The notes under the pieces were generated by a model. It did not search any database. It saw nothing but the letters and a program-made list of their open reading frames with translations, and was not told the origin of the DNA. Positions 11,185 through 27,266 of a stretch of DNA of 64,000 bases are shown here, piece by piece (position 1 is the stretch's first letter; the number at the start of each line of letters is the position of its first letter). The translations under genes and the position numbers were made by a program. The stretch lies in contig NC_092408.1 in assembly GCF_009017415.1 (NCBI RefSeq), forward strand, positions 3,534,001 to 3,598,000. Direction: 5' to 3'. The stretch is from Aspergillus flavus (taxonomy: Eukaryota > Ascomycota > Eurotiomycetes > Eurotiales > Aspergillaceae).

Positions 11185-12182
11185 TTATTGTCTCTGGTAA
11201 GTAACCCGAATCGGCTTGCCACTCTCCCCCATAGGCATCCCCGAGGTAGCCTCCTTGGCACTGATAGCGCCAGACTCGTTCTCGTACTCGACGAACGCAA
11301 TTCCCTTTCTGCCCGGCACCAATCTGACCTCCTGGAATCCCTCGAAGCGTCCAAAAACAGCAGTAAGACTCTCCTGGTCCGCCGTGTCGGGGAGGTCCCG
11401 CAGGAACAGAATCTTGTTGGGAGGGAGATACTCGTCCGGGATGACAGCCGCCGTCGCACCGCTGGTGGGCTTGAGACCAGCTCCCTTGGCGGTTTTGGCC
11501 GGACGCGTAGAGTCGGGGGCGCCGGGGGGACGCTTGAGCTTCTTTTGAGCTTCGAGAGCCTCGTGAGCTTGTTTGCGCTCTGTTTACCTCATTAGCCTCG
11601 AACCAGGCAACAGAAAAACACCCTAATATATCCACAGAAGAACGTAGATAACAAGACCCAAAAGAGAGAAAAAAACGAACCTTTCTCAGCCAACCTCCTC
11701 CTCTTATGAGCCTCCAACTCATCCTCTCCACCTTCCCTCAAAACTGTCGCATCGCTCCTCGTTTTCGCGAAATCCAGCACCATCGGCTTATCAAAGAGCT
11801 CGAACCCATTAATCTCATCAATGGCATTCGAAGCCGACTCAACACTATCGAAGACGATAAACGCCTGGCCCTTGGCCTTCAGGTTAGTCTTCGCGACGAT
11901 GTCGATGACGTTGCCATATTCCGAGAAGATTTCTTCAAGCGCTTCTTTCAGCTGGTCGACTTTGACTCGTTCTTCGAGGTTGCGGACCTGGGCGGGAGCT
12001 GGGTGTTAGTGGGTGGGCACTTGGTATTTAGCTGGAGGGTGTGATGGGTGGGATTGTACATAGACTCTGTGGTTGTTGGGTTAGTATTCTCTGCTTATTG
12101 GGGGTTTAAATGGGAGAGAGAAGCTTGGGGCTTACGTGGAGTTGGGGGGAATGCTGTTTGCAGGCGCAGTCATTGACGCCAT
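11185..12182 (-). CDS. snRNP protein of the U1A / U2B'' type, two RRMs
   Basis: Four exons: 12182-12136, 12066-12060, 11987-11681 and 11579-11185, giving 251 residues. The N-terminal RRM shows RNP2 (VYVRNL) and RNP1 (KGQAFIVF). After a basic, lysine-rich linker the C-terminal RRM shows KILFLRDLP and KGIAFVEY. This two-RRM layout is that of U1 snRNP A / U2 snRNP B'', which bind a hairpin loop of U1 or U2 snRNA; many fungi have one protein for both roles, so I do not choose. Exon 2 is a 7-nt exon coding part of Thr plus Val-Tyr of RNP2; without it the frame is lost. A second in-frame ATG lies at 12173. The gene converges with vma8 and is divergent from the tRNA. Confidence 0.92.
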
Positions 12183-12321
12183 GTTTGCGACTGTAGAGCT
12201 CGTCGAGCTGGTGTTGTAATTGCGATTAATCGGGTTGCGGAACTCTGAAGATGGAGTATTCGGCTTGGAGCAAAAGCTCCAGTATAATTTATTGAAAATG
12301 CTGCTGTTCTTCTCATAAGAA

Positions 12322-12392
12322 GCATCATTGGTCTAGTGGTAGAATTCATCGTTGCCATCGATGAGGCCCGTGTTCGATTCACGGATGATGCA
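12322..12392 (+). tRNA. tRNA-Gly (anticodon GCC)
   Basis: A 71-nt cloverleaf: acceptor stem GCATCAT pairs with ATGATGC and is followed by discriminator A; the D arm contains GGTCTAGTGGTAGA (A box), the anticodon loop TTGCCAT carries GCC at 12354-12356, and the T arm contains GTTCGATTC (B box). No intron is present. Confidence 0.97.
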
Positions 12393-12400
12393 CTGCTTTC

Positions 12401-12407
12401 TTTTTTT
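12401..12407 (+). terminator. RNA polymerase III terminator
   Basis: A run of seven T starts nine bases after the end of tRNA-Gly, the usual signal for Pol III termination. Confidence 0.85.
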
Positions 12408-12556
12408 GTTCGTTTTTCTTGTTACGCGGCACAAGTCAGCTATCGTCTTGTTCTTTGCTTCGCTTTCTTAAAAATAGATGTACAGGCTGCCTAGTTTTAT
12501 AGCATCATTTCACATATTCTTCGATGACAAGTATCTGATCTATAAGGCGACATGGT

Positions 12557-15500
12557 CTATTTACAAGCCAACTCCTTCCTCACATCTTCAACCTGACTTT
12601 TCAGTTCCTTGGGCTGTCTTGTCCAGTCTTCAGCCTTCACCGACTCTAACATAGTCTCCATAAACAGGTATTCTGCAACAGCATTTCGAACCTATATGCC
12701 CGTTAACGCAACATTCCATCTCTGCTAAGTTGAACAGACGTACCCGTGGAAAAGGATGCAGAAGCATTGAGGTCATCTTTTTCAACACATCCGCTCGTAG
12801 TGGCTCCAGCCTTGACAAGGGCGCATACACTTTGATTGCAGCTTCCAATCTCGCTATGTTGGACGATTTGAAATGTGCCTTCTGGACAAGAATAAACAAT
12901 TTCCTATAGCTTTGGACTGTGAGAAGTTATCTCAATTCGGCGGATTGAGAAAAACTAACCTTGACTCTGAAGGTTGGGGGATGGAGCTGACATAGCTATC
13001 TAGCAAGAAAGCCAAAAACTCCAGCACCGGGATAGCGTAGCGGTCATCTTGCAGGTTATCGCTCAGTGCAACCATGAGATCTTTGATAATGGAGGTCACT
13101 ATGTCTTGCCGCTGTTCAGCCTCATACTTATTGATACGCTGCACCAGAGCCAAACGGCTTGAGCGAACGAGTCCCTCTGCCCCAGCAACTGCGGAAGTCG
13201 CAATTCCTTGGAATAATGGCAGGCGCAGCCAGTCGATGGCTTGCAACTCAAAGAGTTGAAGGAAGTAGTCAGGCAGGGATACGTGACTGAAATGTTCATA
13301 TTGTCTGATATAGTCAGCGATGAATCTGAGATATTCGTGTGATATACACCCACCTCTGTAAGGGTGGAAAATCGTCGGTTGACTTCCAGAAGCCCTGCAA
13401 GCAAATCCAAGCTTGAAGGCGGACTTTGTCTAGCTTCTCTGCTGCAAGTCGACATAAACAACCGACAATACTCTGGACTCGGGGGTTGCGAGTTGCAGAA
13501 CCGGATTCTTTTTGGAGGACTACCGTGGCAGCTTGGATTGCCTCCAGTCTTATCAATGACCCAATATCTCCTCGTCTATCTGTCGTGTAATCATTCAAGA
13601 ACTCGATAAGATGGTTTGAGATAGCATCCGTTGTATCTGCAACATGGTCAGCGTCGTTCACTGTGCATTAGGATTCACGTACCAATATGCGGCAGAACGC
13701 CATTGGCCAAACTCTTTACAGCTACTACTCGCTTCTCAATCAATTCTTCTTTTCCGGCACACTGTAACAGTTCCTTGATGATTGACTGCCTTAGGTCGTC
13801 TTCAGGTCTCACTTGCTTGAATATAGCACCAAGGACTGAGATCTGGCCGCGGCCAGTCGGTAACTTCCAAGTAGAATGAATGTATGAGAACCAGCCATTT
13901 ATCGTCTCCTCTTGTTTCGATGACGGTAGAAGAGGGAACAACTCCGATATAGCATCTGAAGAAGTTTCTATCACAATGTCTTCGCTTCGAGAAATGCAGA
14001 GTAAGAGGGTTTCTCGGGCTTTATCAAGCAGATTAATTTGTGGCTGAGAATGAGGGGAATTTTTGGTTAAAGAAGCCGTTCTAGAGAGTGAGTACACCAG
14101 ACATGATGATGCTTCAGCACTTAATTCCGGACGTCGAACTTGGAGCGTCAAGTCCTCTTTTGTGGGGCCAAGCGGGGAATTGAAAATATCCCAAAGTTGC
14201 TGTATTTGCGCGGTTACCTCCAAGGCCTCGCAGGAGTCTTTGTTCTCACTTGGTGTTTCTTGATAAGAATTAAATGCGTTTACTGTGGCTGCGAGGGCCA
14301 AGAAACACCCATGTCTCGTTTCAATATCACCTCGAGGGAGGCTGGAGAGTTTCTTGAGCAGTCGCTGAAGGATTGTCTTCATTGTCTTGTAGGATTCCTG
14401 GGTACTCAGGACCCCTATCGCGTTTGCTGCCTGTCTTCTCGATTCAGCGTCTGGTGAACCGATCCCTCTCCAGTGCATCAATGACTCAACAAGAGGACTC
14501 CAGTATTGATGGCTTAAGTCCACCGTAGATTTTGCAACATCAATCATCGCTCGTGAACGACGTGCCACGGCATGGTAATCCACCACCTGTACTAACGGAA
14601 TACCTTCGACGATTGTGTTAGGATGACGACCAATTAATTCCTGCAAAGCAGCAGAAGCACCTCTCCGAATATTGCCCGACGGGTCCACACAAGCGGCACA
14701 TATCAACTCGGTAGCCAGCATCTGTAATATGCTGGACTCCTTCTGGCTCGTAGATGTACTTATTGTCTGTGCGTCCAGTGCGAGCAGCTCCTGGGTTGTG
14801 TACTTCCGAGATAGAGCCCATATACCGAAACATGAAGCATCACGCACGCCAGTGCCGACAGAGCTTCCAGTCGAGGATCTCTGCTCGAAGTCGAGTCCAG
14901 AAACGAGTGGTTGCAGTATATTAAGAAGTTGGTTAGTCGGAGGAGCACGGCGAAACAGCAAATGACCCAATGTTAGTATGAGACCCTGCCATCTTTGAGC
15001 ATCAACCGCGCTCAGATTTCTTTTGGTATTGTTCATTCCAATCCTGCGTGCTTCAAACGGCGTTATTATGGTGCCGTCACTGTTTTCATAGAGAATGTTC
15101 TCCTCCAATGAACCAGTAACTGCCTCTATAACCTCGGTACCCATATCCAGATCTAGCTTCAAAGTAATGATACTGATTGCTTTACTCGCAGCGAATCGCA
15201 CAGGCGTATCTTTGTCAGCCAGAGCCACCAGAAAATGGTCAATACTATCTTCCAAAATGGAAGATATCTTATCGTCCGACAGCGGGCTATTTGCTCTTTC
15301 GCTAAGCTTCAGAGCCATAATTGTCATAGTACGGAGGATTTTGATGATGATTTTCCGCGCCAATGCAGATGTTTGAATGAGCTGGGAAATTTCTGAGTTT
15401 CCCTGAGCAGTTTGTAACGTCTTCTCGAACACAGGCACGATCAAGGGAGCAAAGTCCTCAACCTGACCTGAAGCACCTAAGCGAGCGAGGAAAGAAAGAA

Positions 15501-16450
15501 CACCGATGCAAGTATAGACAGATGGCGGCTCAGAATTTCCTGTGGGTTGTACAATGGAAAATGCCCAGTCTGTTACATTAGTGAGCAGGCCGACGGCCTG
15601 CATGTCCCGCCGCAGTACAAGACGTGCGAGAACCACTGTGGCAGCCTCACGCTCTTTTCCAGAGGCATTGACATAGTTCAACGATACTGAGAGAAGAGAC
15701 CTAGAGACTGTTGGCACCTCAGCCGGTAAGGGTCTAAGCTGACCCAGATTTTCGTATGGCACAGGAATATCATCTGATGACATGGACGCCAAATCGAAAG
15801 GAGCGAGCAACAAGTGCGAGAGCCAAATCAACATCACGTAGCGTTCCTCCCAAACAAGTCGTCGAGGAATGTCCTCTGACAAACCCATCTCTGAATCATC
15901 TTGGCATACTGTATCCCATTCGATAAAAGCCCTGAGTAAAGGGTCAAGGTACTTCGGCTCATTGTTCAAGAACCTGCTAATAACCTTGACCCCACGCACT
16001 TTGCAAAAAGTGTAAAGGAGCCTACATATCGCCCTTGGCAAGGGATAAAGTGCTTGTTGCTGCTGTGGCTTATCTGACTTATACTGATCGCGGTGCTTTA
16101 GTAGGTAGGCTAAGAAAGCATCGACCAGAGGTGGCAGCAGCGTTTGAAGATGTGGATCCAACAGCTGAGGCCATTCTTGAAAAGGCTCCAGCTGTAGCAA
16201 GAATTCGTATTAGCGAACAGCAACTCAGTACATTTAACATTTTCTCCAGCTTATTGAGGGGGTATTGTCAACTTACAAGACCAACTAGTCTCTCAGTCTT
16301 AGCAGCTTGTGTCCATCTTCGTGGGACTCGCGCATGTCCTTTCTCCGTTCGTGGCTTCCAGAGCAGAGAGGGCAGTTTCTCTGAAAATTCCGTCACCAAG
16401 TCGCCAGAAGCACGCTGTAGTTTAACTTCTTTATCTTCTATTGCATCCAT
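12557..16450 (-). CDS. alp1: Tubulin-folding cofactor D
   Basis: Six exons: 16450-16277, 16191-13683, 13636-13354, 13304-12960, 12903-12744 and 12691-12557, giving 1201 residues, the usual size of this cofactor. The protein is a solenoid of HEAT/ARM repeats; the C-terminal exons contain the diagnostic RKLFILVQKAHFKS and HPFPRVRNAVAEYL. Cofactor D (TBCD in animals, Cin1 in budding yeast, Alp1 in fission yeast) captures beta-tubulin after the CCT chaperonin and helps assemble the alpha/beta dimer with cofactors C and E. At the junction after 12960 a nearer AG (CACAG) would bring an immediate stop; the CTATAG site just downstream keeps the conserved sequence, so that one was chosen. Confidence 0.95.
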
Positions 16451-16884
16451 GATGAAATTGCGCCAGGAGCGCTGGATATTTTGGGGGCAAATGTCAATAA
16501 TCTAAACCGCGGGGAATCGGTCAACATTGTATCAGGTCATGTGACCTGTATGAGGCCCTCGACCATAGAAGCTTCCAATAACGGTGGGGATAAGTATACC
16601 TGAATATATTCAGTCTAGGTGTAGTTATAAATGAGTATACTTACGCATAACTACATGTCAAGGGAGATTAAACGTGGTTCGTAACCTAGCATCTCCACAG
16701 CGTACGCGATATATATCCAGGGAGAAATAATAGACTACGGTTGAAGATTTTGAGGAAACACCATGTAACGATTTCAGGATAAACTTCACCTATACATTCA
16801 AGAAGAAACATACATACTGTTCTAGTCAGTTCAGCATGACTAGAACCATTCTCGAATGAACAGAGCCATTGTTGTCGCACATCA
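16451..16884. other. Intergenic region
   Basis: 434 bp holding the promoter of cofactor D on one side and the 3' end of the next minus-strand gene on the other. No open frame or repeat is worth naming. Confidence 0.5.
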
Positions 16885-18496
16885 TTAGCTATCCACATCC
16901 GGAGTTGACTCTGTGTCTAGAGGATGCCTAACGAAACCAGCTGAGCCGATATCTACGAGTTGCATCATAGTTTCTCGGATTTTCATAACCGTGATAGCCA
17001 CTGCAAGTGAGTTCCAAACATCATGTCCTGCATCTTCCAAGTCAAACTGGCAGATGTATTTGCTGTCGGTATCATCAGTTGTGCTTGAAAGGTCAGTGCC
17101 GAGGGTAAGGATTGCAATGATAGGACCACATATGATAAATCCAATCAGGAGTGGATAAAATCTGGAGGGAGCAGAATAACCATCGTCTTTCTCGTTGAGC
17201 TGAAGATTAATCGAACCATGATCTCCGTCTGGGGCTGCCGCACTCAACGCTTCGCGGTGCCGGCTGGCGAGTAGTTGTAGGTGCAGGTTCAGCTTTTTAA
17301 CGGCATCAAGTGTGGTTTCCCCTTTCTTCTTAGCATATATGACATGTACGGGGATTGCATCTCTGTTTATATGTATGTCAGTATCGCGCAAGGCCCAGCG
17401 AAAATATTGGCTGATGGTGGTTTTGATCAAGATCTCGGGACCCTTCTTTAGAATCCTACAGTCCCTCACGCGACCCCCAAGAGAAAATAGAGCTGCGAGG
17501 GACCTGATTGCTACACTGGGTCTTAGTAAACTGTGGCACACTTGGAAGAAAATTTAAATGGAGTTGAGCCATGAACTCACCATAAGTCTTGGAGCTTTTA
17601 AATGTGTGGATTACTGGCCTTGAATCGCCCTCTGCATCGGAAAATAGGGTATATGGTAGGGTAGGGAAGTCCGATCTCCATTGCTCTGGTATGAGTGGCT
17701 CAAACCCACGCATGGCGAGCCGGAAAAAGAGATCTTTCTCTTCCTCGTTGTAAAGACCTTCAGGAATGTCAATTGCGTCAGCCCAGCGCCTGGCTTTCTC
17801 CACAGAAAGGCTAAAGACAACAGTCAAATGTCTAGTCTGCGAGACACGGAAATCTGAATCATCAAATATCTCTTCTTTTATCTGAGGCGTAGTAAGGACT
17901 ACATTAGGAGAATGGCTTCTCTTCCGAACCACAAGCTGCTTTGACGCTATAGCTTTTTCACTATCAACTGTGGTATTTTCTGAGTATTCTGGTAAAGGTG
18001 AAGATAGATTCCCAGTTGGCTCAGAAAAAGACCGTTTATTATCATGCGTGACGGTCAAGATATCGCTCGTGGGGGCAAATATAGAAAGGCCGGCCTCTAA
18101 CAGTGATTTCGCCTGGTGCCAAGCATGTACATTAACATTATTATTTTTTGTCTCTTCAACTGGATCACAGACAAGTCCAGCGAGACAATGAGCCATTTTG
18201 TTCGGTTGACCGTCAAGCTTCCTTCTCTTGAAAGACTGGCCACACGCGATATCTTTCGGACTGGAAGCGTCGTCAGGTACGTTCTTTTCCTTCGGTGGTG
18301 TTCGTCTTGGTGTATGAAGCCCTGTGCGGACTTCGTCTTTGTAAGTGTCATGCTTTGGAGGAGTATGTTTCGGGTCTAAGCTTCTTCTCTTTCTGACTTT
18401 GGTCTTATTAGAAGTGAGAGGTTGGACGTTTGTATTCAAATGTTGATTCAGTCCATCCGAGTCCGTTATAAAATTGCAAGATCTGCGCGTTTTCAT
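16885..18496 (-). CDS. Unrecognised protein, two exons, 513 residues
   Basis: Exons 18496-17581 and 17510-16885 with a 70-nt intron (GTGAGT...GTGTAG). An acceptor 20 nt earlier (CACAG) would give a stop, and one 30 nt earlier would leave a 40-nt intron; the chosen site gives a smooth sequence KTYAIRSLAALFSLGGRVRD. The first 190 residues are basic, low in complexity and full of Arg/Lys clusters (KRRKL, RKRS) that could be nuclear localisation signals. From about residue 220 the protein looks folded: WADAIDIPEGL, LFFRLAMRGFEPLIPEQW, then SLGGRVRDCRILKKGPE and a helical region. A hydrophobic stretch GFIICGPIIAILTL near the end could be a core strand or a membrane segment. I do not recognise the family; a nuclear protein is the simplest reading. 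Confidence 0.8.
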
Positions 18497-19514
18497 TTTA
18501 CTGGGTATAAATAGGAGCGATCAAATGTCTCAAAGTATGTTATTTCAATGGATCGGTCGAGGAGGTGGAGGACTCGCTTGTATTACACTGACAGTAGTAA
18601 GTATCGTAATGAGGAGGGCGAAGACCTATGTGACCACGTGAGGATTTTGAAGTAAGAAGTGTTTCCCACGAGGCGTCGGTGACTGATTTTTCTCTTGAGC
18701 AAATATAACTTTTGAGTGTATTCGGGGCGTGTCATCGAAATGGAAAATTGCCGCCCTCGAGAGTAATGTTTTTATCTCATATTCTTTCTTCCATACATAC
18801 CGTTCTTTGTCAGGATGATGACCAATTGATACTGCGCAGAGGATCCGTAGTGGGAAAAAGGGCAGTGCAGAATGGTGCTATGGAAGATAATGGGAACAGA
18901 ATGAAGTCATATCTACCATGAAAAAGGTGTGTTCATCTCAATATGTAAGAGAAGCTCCAAGGTTGTAGTAACACAAGTCAGAAAGAGGCAGGCAAAGAGT
19001 AGATGTTTGGCAAGAGGAGGGTGAGGGTCATGGGACTTGTCATTTTTTGTAGTCCCAATCAGCTACAAGCCTAGGGACAGACGACCAAATCAGTATGCAG
19101 ACGTGTTGCATTCAATTATGGGCAAGAATGGAGAGTCCTAGTGCGTGTTTGGCAGTCGGGTAGGGCACCGTGGACGTCCAAGACGAACAGTAAAGGAAGA
19201 ATTACATTCCGATAATGGGAAGTAACCGCCCAAGAGAATTAAATAAACAGCCTAGAACGCTGGGGAGATATAGAATAAAACAACCTCAGACCAAATTACT
19301 CATTCCATTCCGTCTGCACTCGCAAAGGCCAGAACAGCGCTTACACCTGCTCTCAAAACTCTCATGGGTATGTTATTAAACATTTCCAGTGCAAAAAGTG
19401 CTGAAGGCAGTAACAATCAAGAAGGCAGAAACAAAGAATCCAAGGTTCACGTCGAACATGAGTAATAACTGCGATGACTGCAGGGCATTAGTCACCAATA
19501 AATATAGAGTCAGA
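18497..19514. other. Intergenic region between the 513-residue gene and pkcA
   Basis: About 1 kb containing the promoter of the unrecognised gene and the 3' untranslated region of the kinase gene. Short open frames such as 18712-18921 lack support. Confidence 0.5.
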
Positions 19515-23341
<3,827 letters not shown>

Positions 23342-25022
23342 GTTGAAAGGGTGGTGGGACGACGACCGACGTTCCGAATTATTCCAACTGAGAGGACAAC
23401 AATGCGATCAAGAATAAGTGGGGATAGAAGTGTGGAATCAGAGTCAGCAGGCAAAGCGTACTAAAGGGGAAGAAAACGTTCGCCGCGGGGTACTTTGTTG
23501 ACAGATTATTCCAAAGAGAGGGGATGGATGATCAATAAATCGCAACGGGACTGACAGTCAACGTTCCCGTTAAGTTAATGCCACTCGGGAAATGGTGAGA
23601 CAGGTTCCCCCCGTTACGATGACGAGCCGTGCCAGACAGTCACTCTCGGTCAATGCCCGCAGGTCACTGCGAAAATGGGGAGAGGGAGCTGAGTCGGGAC
23701 AGCGAGAAGAGGTGATTCCAGCAATGGAGTTTCTGGTCACCGCACACACAAAGCACAGAAAAGGGAAAATTGTTTTGGGATCCTTTTCCTTTTTCTCGGG
23801 GGTGGGTGGGTTGACTTTTGGTGTCCAGACTTTACTTTCTTCGTTGTTTTTGCTTTACCGCCCGCATTTACTCCTCAGGCAGTCGCGGGACGGAGGGGCA
23901 AGTCAAATCACTTTTAAGTCCTTGGGTAATTTTATCCGATGGGGGGGGAGCACGTGTGTGCCAAAGGGGATTTAAAGTAACTAAGTAGTCATCAAGGTAA
24001 ACATTCGGACGAGTCAAAACAGTGTTCCAAATTGCCGGGGTCAGGTAGTAGTATATTCCTATCCAGAAACTGCAGAACTTCTTCAAGAAAGAGAAAAAAG
24101 ACAAAAGGAATGTCTCGGGAAGTGAAATGCTGACGAAAACAAACAATGATGTAAATAACTCCAAACGCGAATTGCCCCGAGTCAAGGGACTGTTGTACCG
24201 AATTGTCTGACAGGTGGTGGCAAACAATGACCCTTTCACTGGCCTCTATTCCTTCTTCTTCACGGCAGAGGAGAGACTGTGTTCCAGTCAGAAAGTAAAC
24301 TTGTCTTTGTCATCTGGTATGCTGTAACCATGTACGGAGTACATAACACAGGGTCAACCCCAGCTTGCCCTGTCGATTTCCTCTTTGGGCGTAGATTGCC
24401 TGACAGATAGTACAAATACCCTACTACTACCCCCAAGTCCATAGATAGGAAAATCAATCTCCCATTATTTTCTTCTCTTTTCTTTCTTTTCCTTTTCTCG
24501 TCTAATCTTTCCAACAGATAGATCTACGAACCAATAATGGAGACTGTCTGCACTTCGTCCCATCTCTGCAGGATCACAAGCTACTGATAGCCACACTGCA
24601 CAGTACCAACACCTACTTTTCTTATCGGTCAATCTACGAGCAACTACCTAGGCATGATATAAGATATAACAAGTAAGACATGCACATTTTGCGTACAAGG
24701 ATTGTATTGCCATGGACTAGTGGGTTGGATGACACAGATAACCCATCTGATCGTGTGCCCCTTGCAGTGTACAGATGCATCAAATGGTCATGTGGCGCAT
24801 AAAGCAAGCACATCAGATGGTACCCCGCCCAGAAGGGTCCTTTACTATGTTTTAAAATGAATTGTCAGGGTATAATGAAGCTTGTGTCGAGTTATAGTCA
24901 TTGCCCTGGTACTTGAAAAATAGTAAAAGAATATAGAAGCAAAAATAGAAGTCTGCTTGACGCTACCGAAACAAGGATATTGGCCCGAGTCTGCACCATG
25001 CAGTAAAAGACACATTAACTTT
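23342..25022. other. Long pkcA promoter region and MFS gene downstream region
   Basis: About 1.7 kb without a credible gene. The part next to pkcA (about 23350-24500) contains G/A- and C/T-rich tracts typical of Aspergillus promoters and 5' leaders; the left-over small frames have no motif. The far part should contain the 3' untranslated region of the MFS gene. Confidence 0.5.
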
Positions 25023-26530
25023 TTACTCAGATCTCTTCGAGATCCGAGGGTGGCAAGCCCAGCCCGTAAGCATCACACCGTATAATCCGATACAGATCGG
25101 GTGCAAGACAAAGGTACCCACATTTTGAGCAAGCAGCCCAGTGAAGAAAGGCGATACAGCACCGCCACTGCTTCCTAATGCACTGATAAAACTCAAACTT
25201 GACATCTGCATCGACCGGGGGAGCAGCTTGCTGAACACTGCTGTAGCGCAAGGGTAGACAGGTCCCAGGAGCAAACCCACAATAGAAACTGCAACGGCAT
25301 CTCCGATAACGTTGGGGATCAGCCACGTCATCACCTGAAAGGCGACTGATCCTATCACGAGAAGTACAACTGACAGCTTCTCTCCGATCATGTGGGCCGG
25401 GTGGGAGAGGGCGAAACGTCCAAGAGTGATGCCAGCCCAAAATCCTGCACTCACGTACCCTACCTGCGAGGGGTTTCCATCACGAGAACTGATAAGAAAT
25501 GATACGACCCAGCCTGAAATAGAGACTTCCGCGCCCTGATATGCGAAGATAAAGAGTGCACCGAGAAGAGTGGTTCTGTTTTTGACTGCTTGCTTCAACG
25601 ACTGTGTCTTACTTGCAACGCCATGATCATGATCTTGCTGGGAAGTAGACTGTTGAAATGTAGCAAGCAGCTGTACGGGCAGTTCCTTTTCATACCCACG
25701 GAATGTCCAAGCCGCAAGTGCTGCGTTGAATAAGGCTAGGGCAAGGGAGATACAGTAAAAGAAGGACCACTGGACCCCATGAGACGCCAAAGCTGTCGCT
25801 ATAAGCGGTCCTATGATTCCTCCAATCCCATAGCTACCGTGAAGGAAACCTAGCGCTGTGGTACTGTTCACGAGGTTGGCGCAAAATACGTTGTTGAGAG
25901 CAAGTTGTAGCGCAAGCCCAAATCCGAGGAGAAAGAAGCTCGCTACAATTGCTGGAAATGGCGGCTTGCAAACAATAATCACGTATCCCGCAGCGAGTAC
26001 AGCCATGGACAAAGCATACGCCTTTGACCGCCCGAGTTTGGCCTCTAACGCATGGGTGAAGGGCGCAGCAAGGATGAATCCAAGAGCATTAGTCACGAAG
26101 ATTAGAGATACAACAGCGTAGCCAATATTATAATCTTCCTCGATGTAAGGGATTAAGGCTCCTGGAGCGCTGTCGTTCAACCCACCGCCCAAATTCATCA
26201 GACAAGCACTGAGCAAGCGCCATTTCGTTTTTGATGAGCTTGCCTGGTTTTTGGATACGCAGATTTGTACACGTCAGGCGCAGGGGAATGATTCTCCACC
26301 CCTGTAAGTGTAAGTGGAGTGGCGATGCCGGAATTCGCTTTCGTCGTTTTGGATGTTGGACTTGAACCGTGCCGAACTTCATTTAACTCGAGATCGAAAG
26401 ATGCATTGGCAAGACCATGCTTATCCCTGTGCACCGCAGCTGCAGGGTTCGCGATTGGTGGTGAGCTTTCTAGTTGCAATAGAGCACCAAACGCCGAGGT
26501 AGACATAATGAGCCCTTGTATTAAACGCAC
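25023..26530 (-). CDS. MFS transporter, two exons
   Basis: Exons 26530-26300 and 26243-25023 give about 483 residues; an alternative start at 26506 removes eight residues. The second exon encodes about twelve hydrophobic segments of the major facilitator superfamily, starting WRLLSACLMNLGGGLNDSAPGA and with the loop FTHALEAKLGRSKAYALS between helices 2 and 3. The first exon is a hydrophilic cytoplasmic tail of about 77 residues. The sequence style resembles the fucose-permease-like branch (GGLNDSAPGALIPYIE, then LGFLHGSYGIGGIIGP), but the substrate cannot be read from sequence. The frame changes between the two parts, so an intron is required; the donor GTGGAG at 26299 is weak and the exact junction is uncertain. 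Confidence 0.85.
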
Positions 26531-27266
26531 TGGACACCCAAGACAGACATCAAAAGGAAGGGGAAAGAAAACAAAGAGAAAGGTTTATTCAATCTATAAA
26601 ATCGCTCATACACTCCCCGAGGCCACAAAAGAGCGGTCGACGGATTCATAAAAGATAGAAGGAATACGGAATCTGACCGTCAATCTTATCAATGCAAGCG
26701 GAATTCATGGAACCTGATTGATAATCCTCTCTATGCCAAAATAAAAGAGGGTCCCAGACAGCTCCGATGCGATTGGAACAACACGCTCATATGGACCCAG
26801 AACCATGCTCTGCTGGCATCTCTTTGTCGGGAGGCCCTTGGAGATTGTCCCGAGACAGTTTTGAGTGATTAATTGACATTGGTCCAATTATCTCTTACCG
26901 TTGTACGTCAATGAAACTTTAAAAGGTTAGCAATGAATTTCATGAGAAGACCCTGGTAGAACTTGGAGAGAAAATGTACTCCGAGTATGGTCTGGAGTGT
27001 GGGTGGAGGAGAGTTACTCCGGAGTAACAAACCACAAGGCCAAAGAGATCCACTGCAGGTGACCAGTCAAGAATTTCCCCCACATGTTGATTTGACACAC
27101 GGGGAAATTTTTTTTTTTTTTTTTTTTACCCCTCCGCTATCAAACACAATTAGACTACCCCTCACCACAGCTTATCTGATCAGCAATTGCTTCATACAAG
27201 ACAGCATCTAAGAGATTGCGACAATTTAGGTTCCAAGAAAAGAGATCCCAATTGCAATATACCATC
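26531..27266. other. Divergent intergenic region
   Basis: 736 bp between the starts of the MFS transporter and the EIF1AD-like gene. It contains a run of 20 T at 27108-27127 and no credible gene. Confidence 0.5.
27108..27127. repeat. Poly-T tract, 20 nt
   Basis: Uninterrupted run of 20 T located 140 bp upstream of the EIF1AD-like start codon; T-rich promoter tracts of this kind often exclude nucleosomes in fungi. Confidence 0.85.

Noticed and set aside
17511..17580. Shorter introns for the 513-residue gene ending after 17541 or 17531
   Set aside because: One leaves an intron of only 40 nt with an AAG acceptor, the other runs into a stop codon; the 70-nt intron is canonical and closes the frame.
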